From: JAWMQL01 sp033283165
GTDB lineage: Bacteria; Pseudomonadota; Gammaproteobacteria; Pseudomonadales; Halieaceae
Reading direction: 5' to 3'
Assembly: GCA_033283165.1 (NCBI GenBank)
Contig: JAWMQL010000006.1
Span: forward strand, 1-64,000
Length of the DNA stretch: 64,000 nucleotides
The notes under the pieces were generated by a model. The model ran no database searches and was not told the DNA's origin. It saw nothing but the letters and a program-made list of their open reading frames with translations. Within the stretch, counting starts at the first letter, position 1; each line of letters begins with the position of its first letter. Positions 48,985 to 57,624 of this stretch are shown piece after piece. A program made the translations under genes and the position numbers.

Positions 48985-51162
48985 ATGTCCCGCCTTTTAC
49001 TGATCATCCTCGCCATCCTGCTGGCCCTGATCCTGCTGGCTGCGATCCTGCTGACCGTGCTGCTGGACAAGGACAAGGTGCTGGAGCTCGCCACCACCAC
49101 CCTCAGGGAGCAGACCGGCGCGACCCTGGTGGTGCGGGGCGAGACCAGCCTGTCGCTGTTCCCGACCCTTGGGGTGTCGCTGGCCGACGCCAGCCTGTCG
49201 CTGCCCGGGGACCGGCAGAGCCAGGTCGATGCGCGCCTGCTGGAAATCGGGGTGGAGCTGATGCCATTGCTGTCGCGCCGGATCGAGATCGGTGGCATCC
49301 GGGTGGACGGTCTCGACGCGCGTCTGTACCAGGCCCCGTCCGCTGACGGCTCGCCGGAACCGCCGCCTGCCCCTGACCTCCCCGCCGATGTCGCACCGCC
49401 GACGGGCGGCCGACCCGCACAGGCCGGCGACGCCGACAGCACCGCCGCGGTACCCGCCCCCACACCCGCACTCACCATCGACCAGCTGGACATCAGTGAC
49501 TCGCGCATCACCCTGGTGGACCCCGCGGCAGCGACCGAGACGGTGGTAGAAATCAACAGGCTGCAGGCCAGCGACCTCAACACGGAGGCGAGACCGATAG
49601 CACTGCGGGGCACGGTCGCGCTGCCCGACCAGGGTATCTCCCTGGTGCTGGACGGCGCGGTGCGCCTGGACCTGCCGCAACAGCAATTGCTGCTGGATGG
49701 CATAGAGCTGGCCGTAGAGGGACCGACCCCCGAACCCCTGGCGCTGAAAGCGACAGGCACCGTCAACCTGGCCAGCCAGGACACCGAACTGCAGCTCACC
49801 CTGGCCAGTGGGGCCGCCAGTGGTGAGGCCCACCTGCTGTACACCGCCCCCGGCCTGGACGCCGCCGCGGTGCTCGAAACCAGTGGCAGCCTGCAGAGCC
49901 TGGACGTGGCTCAACTACTGACACTGGCCGCCGTGGACGCCGATCTGAGCGGAACCGCGGCGCTCAGCTGGGAACTTTCCGGTACCGGTGCCAGCAACGA
50001 GGAGTTGGCCGCCAGCGTCAAGGGCCCGATAGAACTGGCGCTCACCCGTGGCAGCTTTAACGGCCAGCCGCTCAACCTGACGACGCGCGGGCGGATCAAC
50101 ATGAAGCAAACCGCCGCGACCATGGAACTGGAGGCCGCCCTGGGCGAGACCCGCGCCACCGGGGAAGTAGCCTACAACGGCGGCGGCAGCCCGCAGATCG
50201 ATGCAAAATTACACCTGAACCTGCTGGATCCGGCCCTGCTGGCACTGGCGGGGCCGGATGCGGCAGAACAGGCCCCGGCATCTTCCGGGGACGACACCGG
50301 CGACGAGCCCTTGCCGCTGGAACTCATTCGCACGATCGATACCCTGGCCGAGCTGACTGTGGACAAGGCGGTGTACGAGGCCCACACGGTGGAGAACCTG
50401 GTCCTGAAATTACGTGCGGCCCAGGGCGTGGTGCGCGTCAGCACCTTCACCGGTGAGGTACACGGCGGCAAGCTGGACATGAAAGCGGTATTCAACGCCA
50501 GCGAGGACCCCGCCAGGCTGAATACCCGGGGCGGGATCGAGGGCGTGGATATCGCGCGCCTGCTGACCGCGCTGGAGACGGAACCGCTGCTGGCGGGGAG
50601 CGCCAACCTGGAGTGGCAGTTGAACAGCAAGGGCGTCACCCCCAACGAACTGTTCAGCGACCTGCGCGGGCCGATCACGCTGTCGGCCGACGAGTCGGTG
50701 CTCAAGGCGCTGGGCATCGAGCGGGAGCTCTGTGAGGCGGTGGCCCTCGTCAATCAGGAAAAAATCTCGACCCCGCTGCCGGAACAGAGCACCTTCCGCA
50801 CCCTGGGGGTCGATATCCGTATGGGCGACGGCAAGGCCACGCTGTCGGCTATCAAGGCCCAATTGCCCCACCTGGGACTGACCGGCCAGGGGGTGGTGGA
50901 CCTGTTGCAGGATGAGTTTCGGGTGGACTTCAAAGCCAGGCTGAAACCCAGCCTGGCGAAGCTGGACCCGGCCTGCCGGGTCAACGAACGCCTGACCGCG
51001 ATCGACTGGCCAATGGACTGTCGCGGCCAGCTGAGCGGCGATCCAGCGGAGTGGTGCTCGGTGCAAACCGAGGACATCATTGCCGACATGGCCCGTAACG
51101 AGGCCAGGAGGAAAGTGGAGAAAGAGGCAGAGCGCGCCTTGAAAAAGCTGTTCGACAAGTAA
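48985..51162 (+). CDS. AsmA-family protein
   Basis: A 725-residue protein with one N-terminal membrane helix (LLLIILAILLALILLAAILL) and a long repetitive beta-rich periplasmic body. The motif TLREQTGATLVVRGETSLSL, then FPTLGVSLADASLSLPGD, and the C-terminal GQGVVDLLQDEFRVDFKARL are typical of AsmA. A Pro/Ala-rich linker splits it near residues 120-155. AsmA-like proteins are now viewed as lipid-bridge proteins between inner and outer membrane. It lies 56 bp downstream of avtA. Confidence 0.9.
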   Translation: MSRLLLIILAILLALILLAAILLTVLLDKDKVLELATTTLREQTGATLVVRGETSLSLFPTLGVSLADASLSLPGDRQSQVDARLLEIGVELMPLLSRRIEIGGIRVDGLDARLYQAPSADGSPEPPPAPDLPADVAPPTGGRPAQAGDADSTAAVPAPTPALTIDQLDISDSRITLVDPAAATETVVEINRLQASDLNTEARPIALRGTVALPDQGISLVLDGAVRLDLPQQQLLLDGIELAVEGPTPEPLALKATGTVNLASQDTELQLTLASGAASGEAHLLYTAPGLDAAAVLETSGSLQSLDVAQLLTLAAVDADLSGTAALSWELSGTGASNEELAASVKGPIELALTRGSFNGQPLNLTTRGRINMKQTAATMELEAALGETRATGEVAYNGGGSPQIDAKLHLNLLDPALLALAGPDAAEQAPASSGDDTGDEPLPLELIRTIDTLAELTVDKAVYEAHTVENLVLKLRAAQGVVRVSTFTGEVHGGKLDMKAVFNASEDPARLNTRGGIEGVDIARLLTALETEPLLAGSANLEWQLNSKGVTPNELFSDLRGPITLSADESVLKALGIERELCEAVALVNQEKISTPLPEQSTFRTLGVDIRMGDGKATLSAIKAQLPHLGLTGQGVVDLLQDEFRVDFKARLKPSLAKLDPACRVNERLTAIDWPMDCRGQLSGDPAEWCSVQTEDIIADMARNEARRKVEKEAERALKKLFDK

Positions 51163-51218
51163 ACCGGCGAGGAGACCGCTTACGACGTTCCCGCGGAACC
51201 GTCATCAGCGGTCGCTGT

Positions 51219-51587
51219 TCAGTTCAATACCCGATACCCGCGCCCGCGCAGGCACTGCTTGACCACCTGCAACGCTTCCCGTTCGCCCTGGGAGGCGCCC
51301 TTGGCACCGCCGCTCACGGCACCGACGCCGGCGCCGCGCGCGGCCGTGGTACTGTTGCCGGTAATGGCCCCGATTGCGCCGCCGACGACCGCGCCACTGG
51401 CTGCGCCCTTGGCGGTCTTCTTGCCGGTCTGCACCTCCTCGGAGTAGACCCGGCATTCGGCCAGGTCCTGCTCGTAGGCGGCCAGGTTGACCCCTTTCTT
51501 GTCGATGATGATCTCATCGGTGGTGGTACAGGCGGCCAGCAGGGATAGGCCCATTCCCAGGCACAGCCAGGCGCCGGGAAGCCGCAA
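51219..51587 (-). CDS. Glycine-zipper lipoprotein
   Basis: A 122-residue lipoprotein. The central segment (GAASGAVVGGAIGAITG and GAGVGAVSGGAKGASQG) is a glycine-zipper membrane-associating module. No ATG leaves a functional signal peptide, since the only nearby Met is eight residues before the lipobox LLAAC. A TTG at 51587, one base after the upstream gene's TGA and seven bases from AGGA, gives a proper one. It is coupled to the Spy-like gene. Likely an outer-membrane-associated protein of unknown role. Confidence 0.78.
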   Translation of the reverse strand: MRLPGAWLCLGMGLSLLAACTTTDEIIIDKKGVNLAAYEQDLAECRVYSEEVQTGKKTAKGAASGAVVGGAIGAITGNSTTAARGAGVGAVSGGAKGASQGEREALQVVKQCLRGRGYRVLN

Positions 51588-51588
51588 C

Positions 51589-51945
51589 TCAGTCCTGCCC
51601 GGACTCCGCGGCGCCCTGTGCCGGCGGCTCACCGCGGTGCTTCCTGTGGCCGTTCTGTTGCCGTGCCTCGTGCAGTTTCTTGCGCTGCTCGTCGGTAAGT
51701 ACATCGTGGATATCCTCGCGGGTGCCACCATTGTCGGCGATATTCTGCAATTGTGCCACCTGGTCTTCACTGAGGCCCAGCTGGTCGGCCCGCTCTATCA
51801 TGCGCTGTGCCACCCGGTCCGCCGGTGGTGGACCCTCGCGTTTGGGGTGGCCGCCCCCCATGCCGCCGGCGGCTGGCTGGGCAAGGGCGAGGGACGACAG
51901 CGCCAGGGAGGCAACCATCAACAGGGTAGTAACGGGGTGTTTCAT
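51589..51945 (-). CDS. Spy/CpxP-like small periplasmic protein
   Basis: A 118-residue protein with a signal peptide (LLMVASLALSSLALAQ) and a short helical body (ERADQLGLSEDQVAQLQNI, DIHDVLTDEQRKKLHEARQQ). The TDEQRKKL motif is typical of the LTxxQ chaperones Spy/CpxP. ATG 51945 follows AAGGAG; the upstream extension is unsupported. It is the first gene of a two-gene unit and divergent from selO. Expected role: periplasmic stress chaperone or metal-stress sensor. Confidence 0.83.
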   Translation of the reverse strand: MKHPVTTLLMVASLALSSLALAQPAAGGMGGGHPKREGPPPADRVAQRMIERADQLGLSEDQVAQLQNIADNGGTREDIHDVLTDEQRKKLHEARQQNGHRKHRGEPPAQGAAESGQD

Positions 51946-52055
51946 CTGTTTCTCCTTTGAACCCGTATCGGGTAGACATTGGACCAGAAACCGGCGGGAA
52001 ATTCCCGGCGGGCAAGGTAAACTAATGTAAAGTTTTCTCCAGGCGGTAACTTCCC

Positions 52056-53543
52056 ATGCCCAGCGCGCAGCCCATCCCCTTCGACAACAGCTACGCACGC
52101 CTGCCGGAGCAGTTCTATACCCGGCTGGCGCCCACCCCGGTGGCAGAGCCGCGATCGATTCGGGTCAACACAGAGCTGGCCCGGGAACTGGGCATCGACG
52201 CCGGGTGGCTAGCGGGCCCGGAGGGCACTGCGGTAATCGCCGGTAATGCGGTCCCGGACGGCGCCGACCCGCTGGCCGCAGTATACGCCGGTCACCAGTT
52301 CGGCAGTTATAACCCGCAGCTGGGGGATGGCCGTGCCCTGCTGCTGGGCGAGGTGGTCACCGCCGACGGTCGACGCTTCGATGTCCAGCTGAAAGGTTCC
52401 GGCCGCACCCCCTACTCCCGGGGCGGCGACGGCCGCTCGCCGCTGGGGCCTGTCCTGCGGGAGTACCTGGTCAGCGAATCCATGCATGCATTGGGCGTAC
52501 CCACCACCCGGGCCCTGGCCGCGGTCGCCACCGGCGAACCGGTATACCGCGACCAGGTGCTGCCCGGCGCCGTGCTGGCGCGGGTGGCATCCAGCCACAT
52601 CCGCATCGGTACTTTCCAGTTTTTTGCCGCGCGCCAGGACGAGGACTCCCTGCGCTTGCTGGCTGAGCACGTCATCAGCAGGCACTACCCGCGGGCGGCA
52701 GAGGCAGACAACCCGGTCCATGCGCTGCTGCAGGCGGTTGTCTCGACGCAGGCCCGACTGGTGGCGCAATGGCAGCTGTTGGGCTTTATTCACGGCGTCA
52801 TGAATACCGATAACATGCTGCTCTGCGGCGAGACCATCGACTACGGTCCCTGCGCTTTCATGGATGACTTTCACCCGGAGACGGTATTCAGTTCAATCGA
52901 CCACGGCGGCCGGTACGCTTTCCGCAATCAACCGGGCATCGCCCATTGGAACCTGGCCTGCCTGGCCCAGGCACTGCTGCCTGTTCTGCACCCGGACGCC
53001 GAGAAGGCGGTCGCGCTGGCGCAGGCCGCGGTCGACGCCTATCCCGCCGAGTTCCAGCTCGCCCACAGCGCCGGCCTGGCGCGCAAGCTGGGCCTGGCCG
53101 AATTGCGGGAAGAGGATACGGACCTGGTGGAGGACCTGTTCAGGCTCATGGCCGCACAGGGCGCGGACTTCACCCTGACATTCCGGCACCTGGCGGACCT
53201 CGTAACACCGCCGGAAGCGGGCGAGGCAGACGTGACAGACCTCTACCAGGCGCCCGGGGAGCTCGCCTTCTGGGTCGCCCGCTGGCGGCGCCGCCTGGAG
53301 CAGGAAACCACCGCGCCGGAACAGCGCCAGCAAGCCATGCTGCGCAGCAACCCGGTGTTCATAGCGCGCAATCACCTGGTTGCGGAGGCCATCGAGGCGG
53401 CAGAGAACGGCGACGATTTCGAACCCTTCCACACCCTGTGCGAGATCCTGTCCGCGCCGTTCAGCTACCGGCCGGAGCACGCCCGCTACGCCCTGCCGCC
53501 GCGGCCGGAACAGGTCGTGCACAAGACCTTCTGCGGCACCTGA
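52056..53543 (+). CDS. selO: Protein adenylyltransferase SelO (YdiU)
   Basis: A 495-residue pseudokinase-fold enzyme with YAGHQFGSYNPQLGDGRALL, LKGSGRTPYSRGGDGRSPLG, REYLVSESMHALGVPTTRAL and HGVMNTDNM, all SelO signatures. The C-terminus ends KTFCGT, where the Cys (Sec in animal orthologues) can form a disulfide in the active-site flap. SelO transfers AMP from ATP to hydroxyl side chains of redox proteins. The ATG at 52056 follows a weak site; the gene is divergent from the Spy-like unit with 110 bp between starts. Confidence 0.95.
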   Translation: MPSAQPIPFDNSYARLPEQFYTRLAPTPVAEPRSIRVNTELARELGIDAGWLAGPEGTAVIAGNAVPDGADPLAAVYAGHQFGSYNPQLGDGRALLLGEVVTADGRRFDVQLKGSGRTPYSRGGDGRSPLGPVLREYLVSESMHALGVPTTRALAAVATGEPVYRDQVLPGAVLARVASSHIRIGTFQFFAARQDEDSLRLLAEHVISRHYPRAAEADNPVHALLQAVVSTQARLVAQWQLLGFIHGVMNTDNMLLCGETIDYGPCAFMDDFHPETVFSSIDHGGRYAFRNQPGIAHWNLACLAQALLPVLHPDAEKAVALAQAAVDAYPAEFQLAHSAGLARKLGLAELREEDTDLVEDLFRLMAAQGADFTLTFRHLADLVTPPEAGEADVTDLYQAPGELAFWVARWRRRLEQETTAPEQRQQAMLRSNPVFIARNHLVAEAIEAAENGDDFEPFHTLCEILSAPFSYRPEHARYALPPRPEQVVHKTFCGT

Positions 53544-53557
53544 TCCGGTGCGGCCTT

Positions 53558-53586
53558 TAGACTCGAACAGGGGCAGCCGCTATAAT
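53558..53586 (+). promoter_or_regulatory. Sigma-70 promoter of the pyrDK-nhaA operon
   Basis: TAGACT (53558-53563), a 17-base spacer and a perfect TATAAT (53581-53586) lie 62 bases before the TTG start at 53648. The -10 is a full match and the -35 matches at four of six positions. Confidence 0.6.
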
Positions 53587-53647
53587 TGCCGCCACCTCAA
53601 ATCCAGCCCACCGGCCCGCGCGAGCGCCCTATCTTGAGCACAGCATC

Positions 53648-55267
53648 TTGAGCACTGATTTCTTCGGCAAATCCCTGTCCGGCCCCTTTACCGTTCCCTC
53701 GGGTATCGTCACCACCGCGGTGCCGATCATGCAGTACATCTTCGACCACATGCCCCTGGTAGGCGTTGTCACCACCAAGAGCATCGGGCTGGAACCCCGC
53801 ACCGGGTACCGTGAACCGGTGCTGAGCCAGTACGCCCCCGGCTGCTTCGTCAACGCGGTCGGGTTGACCAACCCGGGCGCCAGGGAGTCGCTGGAGTTAC
53901 TGGGACAGTTGCGGGTGCCCGCCGACCGTTTCCTGCTGACCTCCATTTTCGGCGGCAGCGTGGCGGAATTCGTCGAGGTAGCGAAAATCCTGGCGCCGGT
54001 CTCGGACGGCCTGGAACTCAACCTGTCCTGCCCCCATGCCAAGGGCTATGGCATGGCCATGGGCCAGGACCCGGAACTGGTGCAGGAGATCGTCGCCGCC
54101 GTGAAGGCTGTGGTCGACATTCCGGTCATACCCAAGTTGACCCCCAACACCGACGACATCGCCCTGATCGCGCGCGCCGCGGAAGCGGGCGGCGCCGACG
54201 GCTTCTGCGCCATCAACACGGTCGGTCCGGGCTATACCTCGGCCCACGGCCACCCGGTGCTGTCCAACGGCGCGGGCGGCCTGTCGGGCAAGGGGGTCCT
54301 GCCCATTGCCCTGAAATGCGTCAAGGCGGTGGCGGAGGCCACGGACCTACCCATCATCGGCTGTGGCGGCGCCAGCAGTGCCGATGACGTGCGCGCATTT
54401 TTCGATGCCGGGGCCACCGTAGTCGGCATCGGCTCCGCCCTGGTCGGACTGACCACCGAGGAGATCGGGGCCTATTTCAGCACCCTGGCGTCCGACCTGG
54501 CCACCGGCCACAACCGCGCCGAGAGCCATATTCGCTACGACATCGACATGGCCTTCAGGCCGGTGACCCTGGTGGCCAACGAGCGGGTCTGCGAGGACAT
54601 CACCATTCTGCGTTTCGACCGCAAGATCAACATACAGGCCGGGGAGTTTGTCTTTCTCTGGCTGCCCGGGGTGGGAGAAAAGCCCTTCTCCGCCCTGACT
54701 GACGACCCCTTCTCCCTGGTGGTGATCGACGTGGGCGAATTCACCCACGCCACGATGGACCTGCCCGTCGGCACCGAGGCCTACGTGCGCGGCCCCCACG
54801 GTATCCCGGTCGATCCCCCGGAAGATGCCCACATCATGGCCGTGGCGGGGGGCACCGGGCTGGCGGCGGTGTACCAGATCGCGCGCGACTTCGACAATGC
54901 CGAGGTATTCACCGGCGCGCGCACCGCCGAGCGATTGTACTTCCTGGACGAGTGCCACCAGGTGGCGCAGGTGCACGTGGCCACCGATGACGGCAGCGCC
55001 GGGTTCAAGGGTTTTGTTACCGAACTGCTGCGTGAGCGTCTCGCGGGCATGAGCCCGGTGGAGCGGCAGCAGCTTGTATTTTACAACTGCGGTCCCGAGC
55101 CCATGGTGCACGCGGCCGTTGCCGTGCAGCGTGAGTTTTGCGAGGACCGGCAGATTTTTTCCGCTATCGATTACTTGACGAAGTGCGGCGTCGGTATCTG
55201 CGGCGCCTGTGCCGCACCGGACGGCCGCCGGTTGTGCGTCGACGGTCCGTTCCTGGGAGCGGGCTGA
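53648..55267 (+). CDS. PyrD-like dihydroorotate/dihydropyrimidine dehydrogenase fused to PyrK-like FAD/2Fe-2S reductase
   Basis: A 539-residue two-part enzyme. Residues 1 to about 305 form a class 1 dihydroorotate dehydrogenase-type barrel: NAVGLTNPGARESL, the catalytic-Cys loop LELNLSCPHAKGYG, and FMN-binding IIGCGGASSADDVRAFFDAG. From about 310 a ferredoxin-reductase-like unit follows (FDRKINIQAGEFVFLWLPG, VAGGTGLAAVYQIA, YNCGPEPMVHAA), ending in a 2Fe-2S site C-x4-C-x2-C-x8-C at about 512-529. In class 1B systems these are two separate subunits. The SCPHAKGYGMAMGQDPELV region also resembles dihydropyrimidine dehydrogenase. TTG start at 53648; downstream nhaA begins 4 bp after the stop. Confidence 0.82.
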   Translation: MSTDFFGKSLSGPFTVPSGIVTTAVPIMQYIFDHMPLVGVVTTKSIGLEPRTGYREPVLSQYAPGCFVNAVGLTNPGARESLELLGQLRVPADRFLLTSIFGGSVAEFVEVAKILAPVSDGLELNLSCPHAKGYGMAMGQDPELVQEIVAAVKAVVDIPVIPKLTPNTDDIALIARAAEAGGADGFCAINTVGPGYTSAHGHPVLSNGAGGLSGKGVLPIALKCVKAVAEATDLPIIGCGGASSADDVRAFFDAGATVVGIGSALVGLTTEEIGAYFSTLASDLATGHNRAESHIRYDIDMAFRPVTLVANERVCEDITILRFDRKINIQAGEFVFLWLPGVGEKPFSALTDDPFSLVVIDVGEFTHATMDLPVGTEAYVRGPHGIPVDPPEDAHIMAVAGGTGLAAVYQIARDFDNAEVFTGARTAERLYFLDECHQVAQVHVATDDGSAGFKGFVTELLRERLAGMSPVERQQLVFYNCGPEPMVHAAVAVQREFCEDRQIFSAIDYLTKCGVGICGACAAPDGRRLCVDGPFLGAG

Positions 55268-55271
55268 CAAC

Positions 55272-56624
55272 ATGGCCAGAGGTGTCTATCACGGTCCCTG
55301 GGAGAAGGCTTTCGACCTGATCCTGACCCCGCTGGAAGAATTTATCCAGCGCCAGACCACCAGCGGCATCCTGCTGATGATCTGCGCGGTCGCCGCCCTG
55401 GTGATTGCCAATGGTCCGCTGCACGAGGCCTACGAGCATTTCCTGCACACCGGTATCAGCCTGGGCTTTGGCGACGGGGTGTTCTCCCTGTCCATTCATC
55501 ACTGGATCAACGAGGCCCTGATGGCGCTGTTCTTCATGGTCATCGGGCTGGAACTGAAGCGCGAGCTGCTGGTGGGCGAGCTTTCGTCGCCGCGCCAGGC
55601 CCTGCTTCCCATCATGGCCGCCATCGGCGGCATGGTCATCCCGGCCGGGGCCTATGTGCTGTTCAACGCCGGTGGGGAGGGAGCCAAGGGCTGGGGCATC
55701 CCGATGGCCACCGACATCGCCTTCGCGGTGGGTGCCCTGAGCCTGCTGGGCGCGCGGGTACCCAAGACCCTGGTCACCTTCCTGATCGCCCTGGCCATTG
55801 TCGACGACCTGGGCGCGGTGGCGGTGATCGCCCTGTTCTACACCGCTGACATCAATACCATGGCCCTGCTGTACGCGGCCGGTTTCACCGCCATCATGGT
55901 CGCGTTCAACCTGGGCGGCATCCGTCACTCGCTGCCCTACGTCTTCGTCGGGGTGCTGTTGTGGAGCGCCATGCTGGCCAGTGGTGTGCACGCCACCATC
56001 GCTGGCATCGTGGTGGCCTTTACCATCCCCATCCGACCCAAGTTCAAGGCCAATACCTTCATCGATCGGGTGGAAGACTCGGTACTGAAGATGAAAAAGG
56101 CCGTGGCCACCAATCCGGACATCATCCACAACAACCGCTTCCGCTCACTGGTTACCAGTCTCGGCGACGGGGTGCACCTGGTGCAGGCGCCGGCCCAGCG
56201 GGCCGAACATACCCTGCACCTGCCGGTGGCTTACCTCGTGATCCCGATCTTCGCCCTGGCCAACGCCGGTATCCCGATCGATTTCAGCGGCTTCGGCCAC
56301 TACCTGCAGAACCCCATCACCCTGGGGGTGCTGGCCGGACTGCTGCTGGGCAAGCCACTGGGCATTGTCGGCTTCACCTGGGTGACGGTAAAGCTGGGCC
56401 TGGCGGAGCTGCCGGAGGGGCTGAACATGAAGCACATCCTCGGGGTCGGCCTGCTGGGCGGTATCGGCTTCACGATGTCGATCTTTATCGCCGACCTGGG
56501 ATTTGCCGGCGACCCGGAGAGCCTGCTGATGGCCAAGACCGGCATTCTGCTGGCGTCCCTGCTGGCTGGACTTTCAGGCTACTTTTTACTTCGTATCACG
56601 GGCACCGGAACGACCGATGACTAG
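55272..56624 (+). CDS. nhaA: Na+/H+ antiporter NhaA
   Basis: A 450-residue 12-helix antiporter. ALFFMVIGLELKRELLVGEL, PMATDIAFAVGALSLLG and LAIVDDLGAVAVIALFY (the paired Asp of the ion site) are diagnostic, as is GIGFTMSIFIADLGF. It exchanges Na+ for protons at the inner membrane. ATG 55272 begins 4 bases after the PyrDK stop and its end overlaps the MBL lipoprotein start by 8 bp, so the three genes are one operon. Confidence 0.95.
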   Translation: MARGVYHGPWEKAFDLILTPLEEFIQRQTTSGILLMICAVAALVIANGPLHEAYEHFLHTGISLGFGDGVFSLSIHHWINEALMALFFMVIGLELKRELLVGELSSPRQALLPIMAAIGGMVIPAGAYVLFNAGGEGAKGWGIPMATDIAFAVGALSLLGARVPKTLVTFLIALAIVDDLGAVAVIALFYTADINTMALLYAAGFTAIMVAFNLGGIRHSLPYVFVGVLLWSAMLASGVHATIAGIVVAFTIPIRPKFKANTFIDRVEDSVLKMKKAVATNPDIIHNNRFRSLVTSLGDGVHLVQAPAQRAEHTLHLPVAYLVIPIFALANAGIPIDFSGFGHYLQNPITLGVLAGLLLGKPLGIVGFTWVTVKLGLAELPEGLNMKHILGVGLLGGIGFTMSIFIADLGFAGDPESLLMAKTGILLASLLAGLSGYFLLRITGTGTTDD

Positions 56625-57570
56625 ACTGCTACCGCTGTTGCTGGCGCTGCTCCTGGCAGCCTGCCAGCCGGCAGATGAACGACAGGTGCAGAACCGGGGG
56701 GCCGACACGGCCAACTGGTGGGATGAACTGCCGCGCCCCGCGTGGCAGACTTTCGAGCGTATTGACGACGGCACGGGCTGGTTCGAAATTTACCGTATCC
56801 GGCCCCATATCTACGCCCTGTACGAGCCCGGCCAGTTCGAGGAAGTGATCTCCTTTCTGGTACTGGGTTCGGAACGCGCGCTGCTGTTCGATACCGGCCT
56901 CGGTATCGGCGACATGCGCGCCGCCGTGGAGTCCCTTACCGGGCTGCCCATCATCGTCCTCTCTTCCCACAGTCATTACGATCACGTGGGCGGTAACCAC
57001 CAGTTCGACACCCTGTGGGGCCGGGATACGCCATTCACCCGCGAGCGCATGCAGGGACTGAGCCACGACAAGGTAGCCGAGGCGGTGGCCGAGGGCTGGA
57101 TCTGGAAACCGCTACCCGCCGGGTTTGACCCGGACCGATTCACCAGCCGCCCCTGGCGCTATGACCGCTATGTCGAGGACGGCATGCAGATCGACCTGGG
57201 CGGCGTCAGCCTGGAGGTTCTCTTCACCCCGGGCCACGCCCCGGACTGCATCAGCCTGCTGGACCGGCACAATCGCCTGCTGTTCACCGGCGACGCCTTC
57301 TACCTGGCAGCCCTGTATGCCCATATCGAGGGTTCCAGCCTGGAGGACTATGTCGCCAGCGCGCGCCGCATGGCAGACATGCGAGGACTGGTAGATACCC
57401 TGGTCACCTCCCACAATGTTCCCACCGCCGATGCCCGTTACCTGCAGGCCCTGGACGAGGCCATGCAGGCCATCGTCGCGGGCACCGTGGACTTTGACCG
57501 GGTCGACGGCGCCCGGGAATACCGCTTCAGTGATTTCTCGGTGCTCACACCGGACCGGGACAGCCCCTGA
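56617..57570 (+). CDS. MBL-fold metallo-hydrolase lipoprotein
   Basis: A 317-residue metallo-beta-lactamase-fold protein. The signal ends LLAAC, a lipobox with Gln at +2. The metal motif HSHYDHVGG (H-x-H-x-D-H) is followed by FTPGHAPDCISL, LFTGDAFYL and a last His in VTSHNVP. It is an exported di-metal hydrolase of unknown substrate; true beta-lactamase activity is not implied. Overlaps nhaA by 8 bp. Confidence 0.87.
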   Translation: MTRLLPLLLALLLAACQPADERQVQNRGADTANWWDELPRPAWQTFERIDDGTGWFEIYRIRPHIYALYEPGQFEEVISFLVLGSERALLFDTGLGIGDMRAAVESLTGLPIIVLSSHSHYDHVGGNHQFDTLWGRDTPFTRERMQGLSHDKVAEAVAEGWIWKPLPAGFDPDRFTSRPWRYDRYVEDGMQIDLGGVSLEVLFTPGHAPDCISLLDRHNRLLFTGDAFYLAALYAHIEGSSLEDYVASARRMADMRGLVDTLVTSHNVPTADARYLQALDEAMQAIVAGTVDFDRVDGAREYRFSDFSVLTPDRDSP

Positions 57571-57624
57571 GGTTGGTGCCGGAGGTCTACACTGTCAGGT
57601 AGACGTGACCACCAAGGATCAACC

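Noticed and set aside
53634..53655. Duplicated ATCTTGAGCAC at the PyrDK start as a regulatory repeat
   Set aside because: Only 14 bp apart and short; the first TTG is out of frame. Probably a chance or slippage duplication with no clear role.
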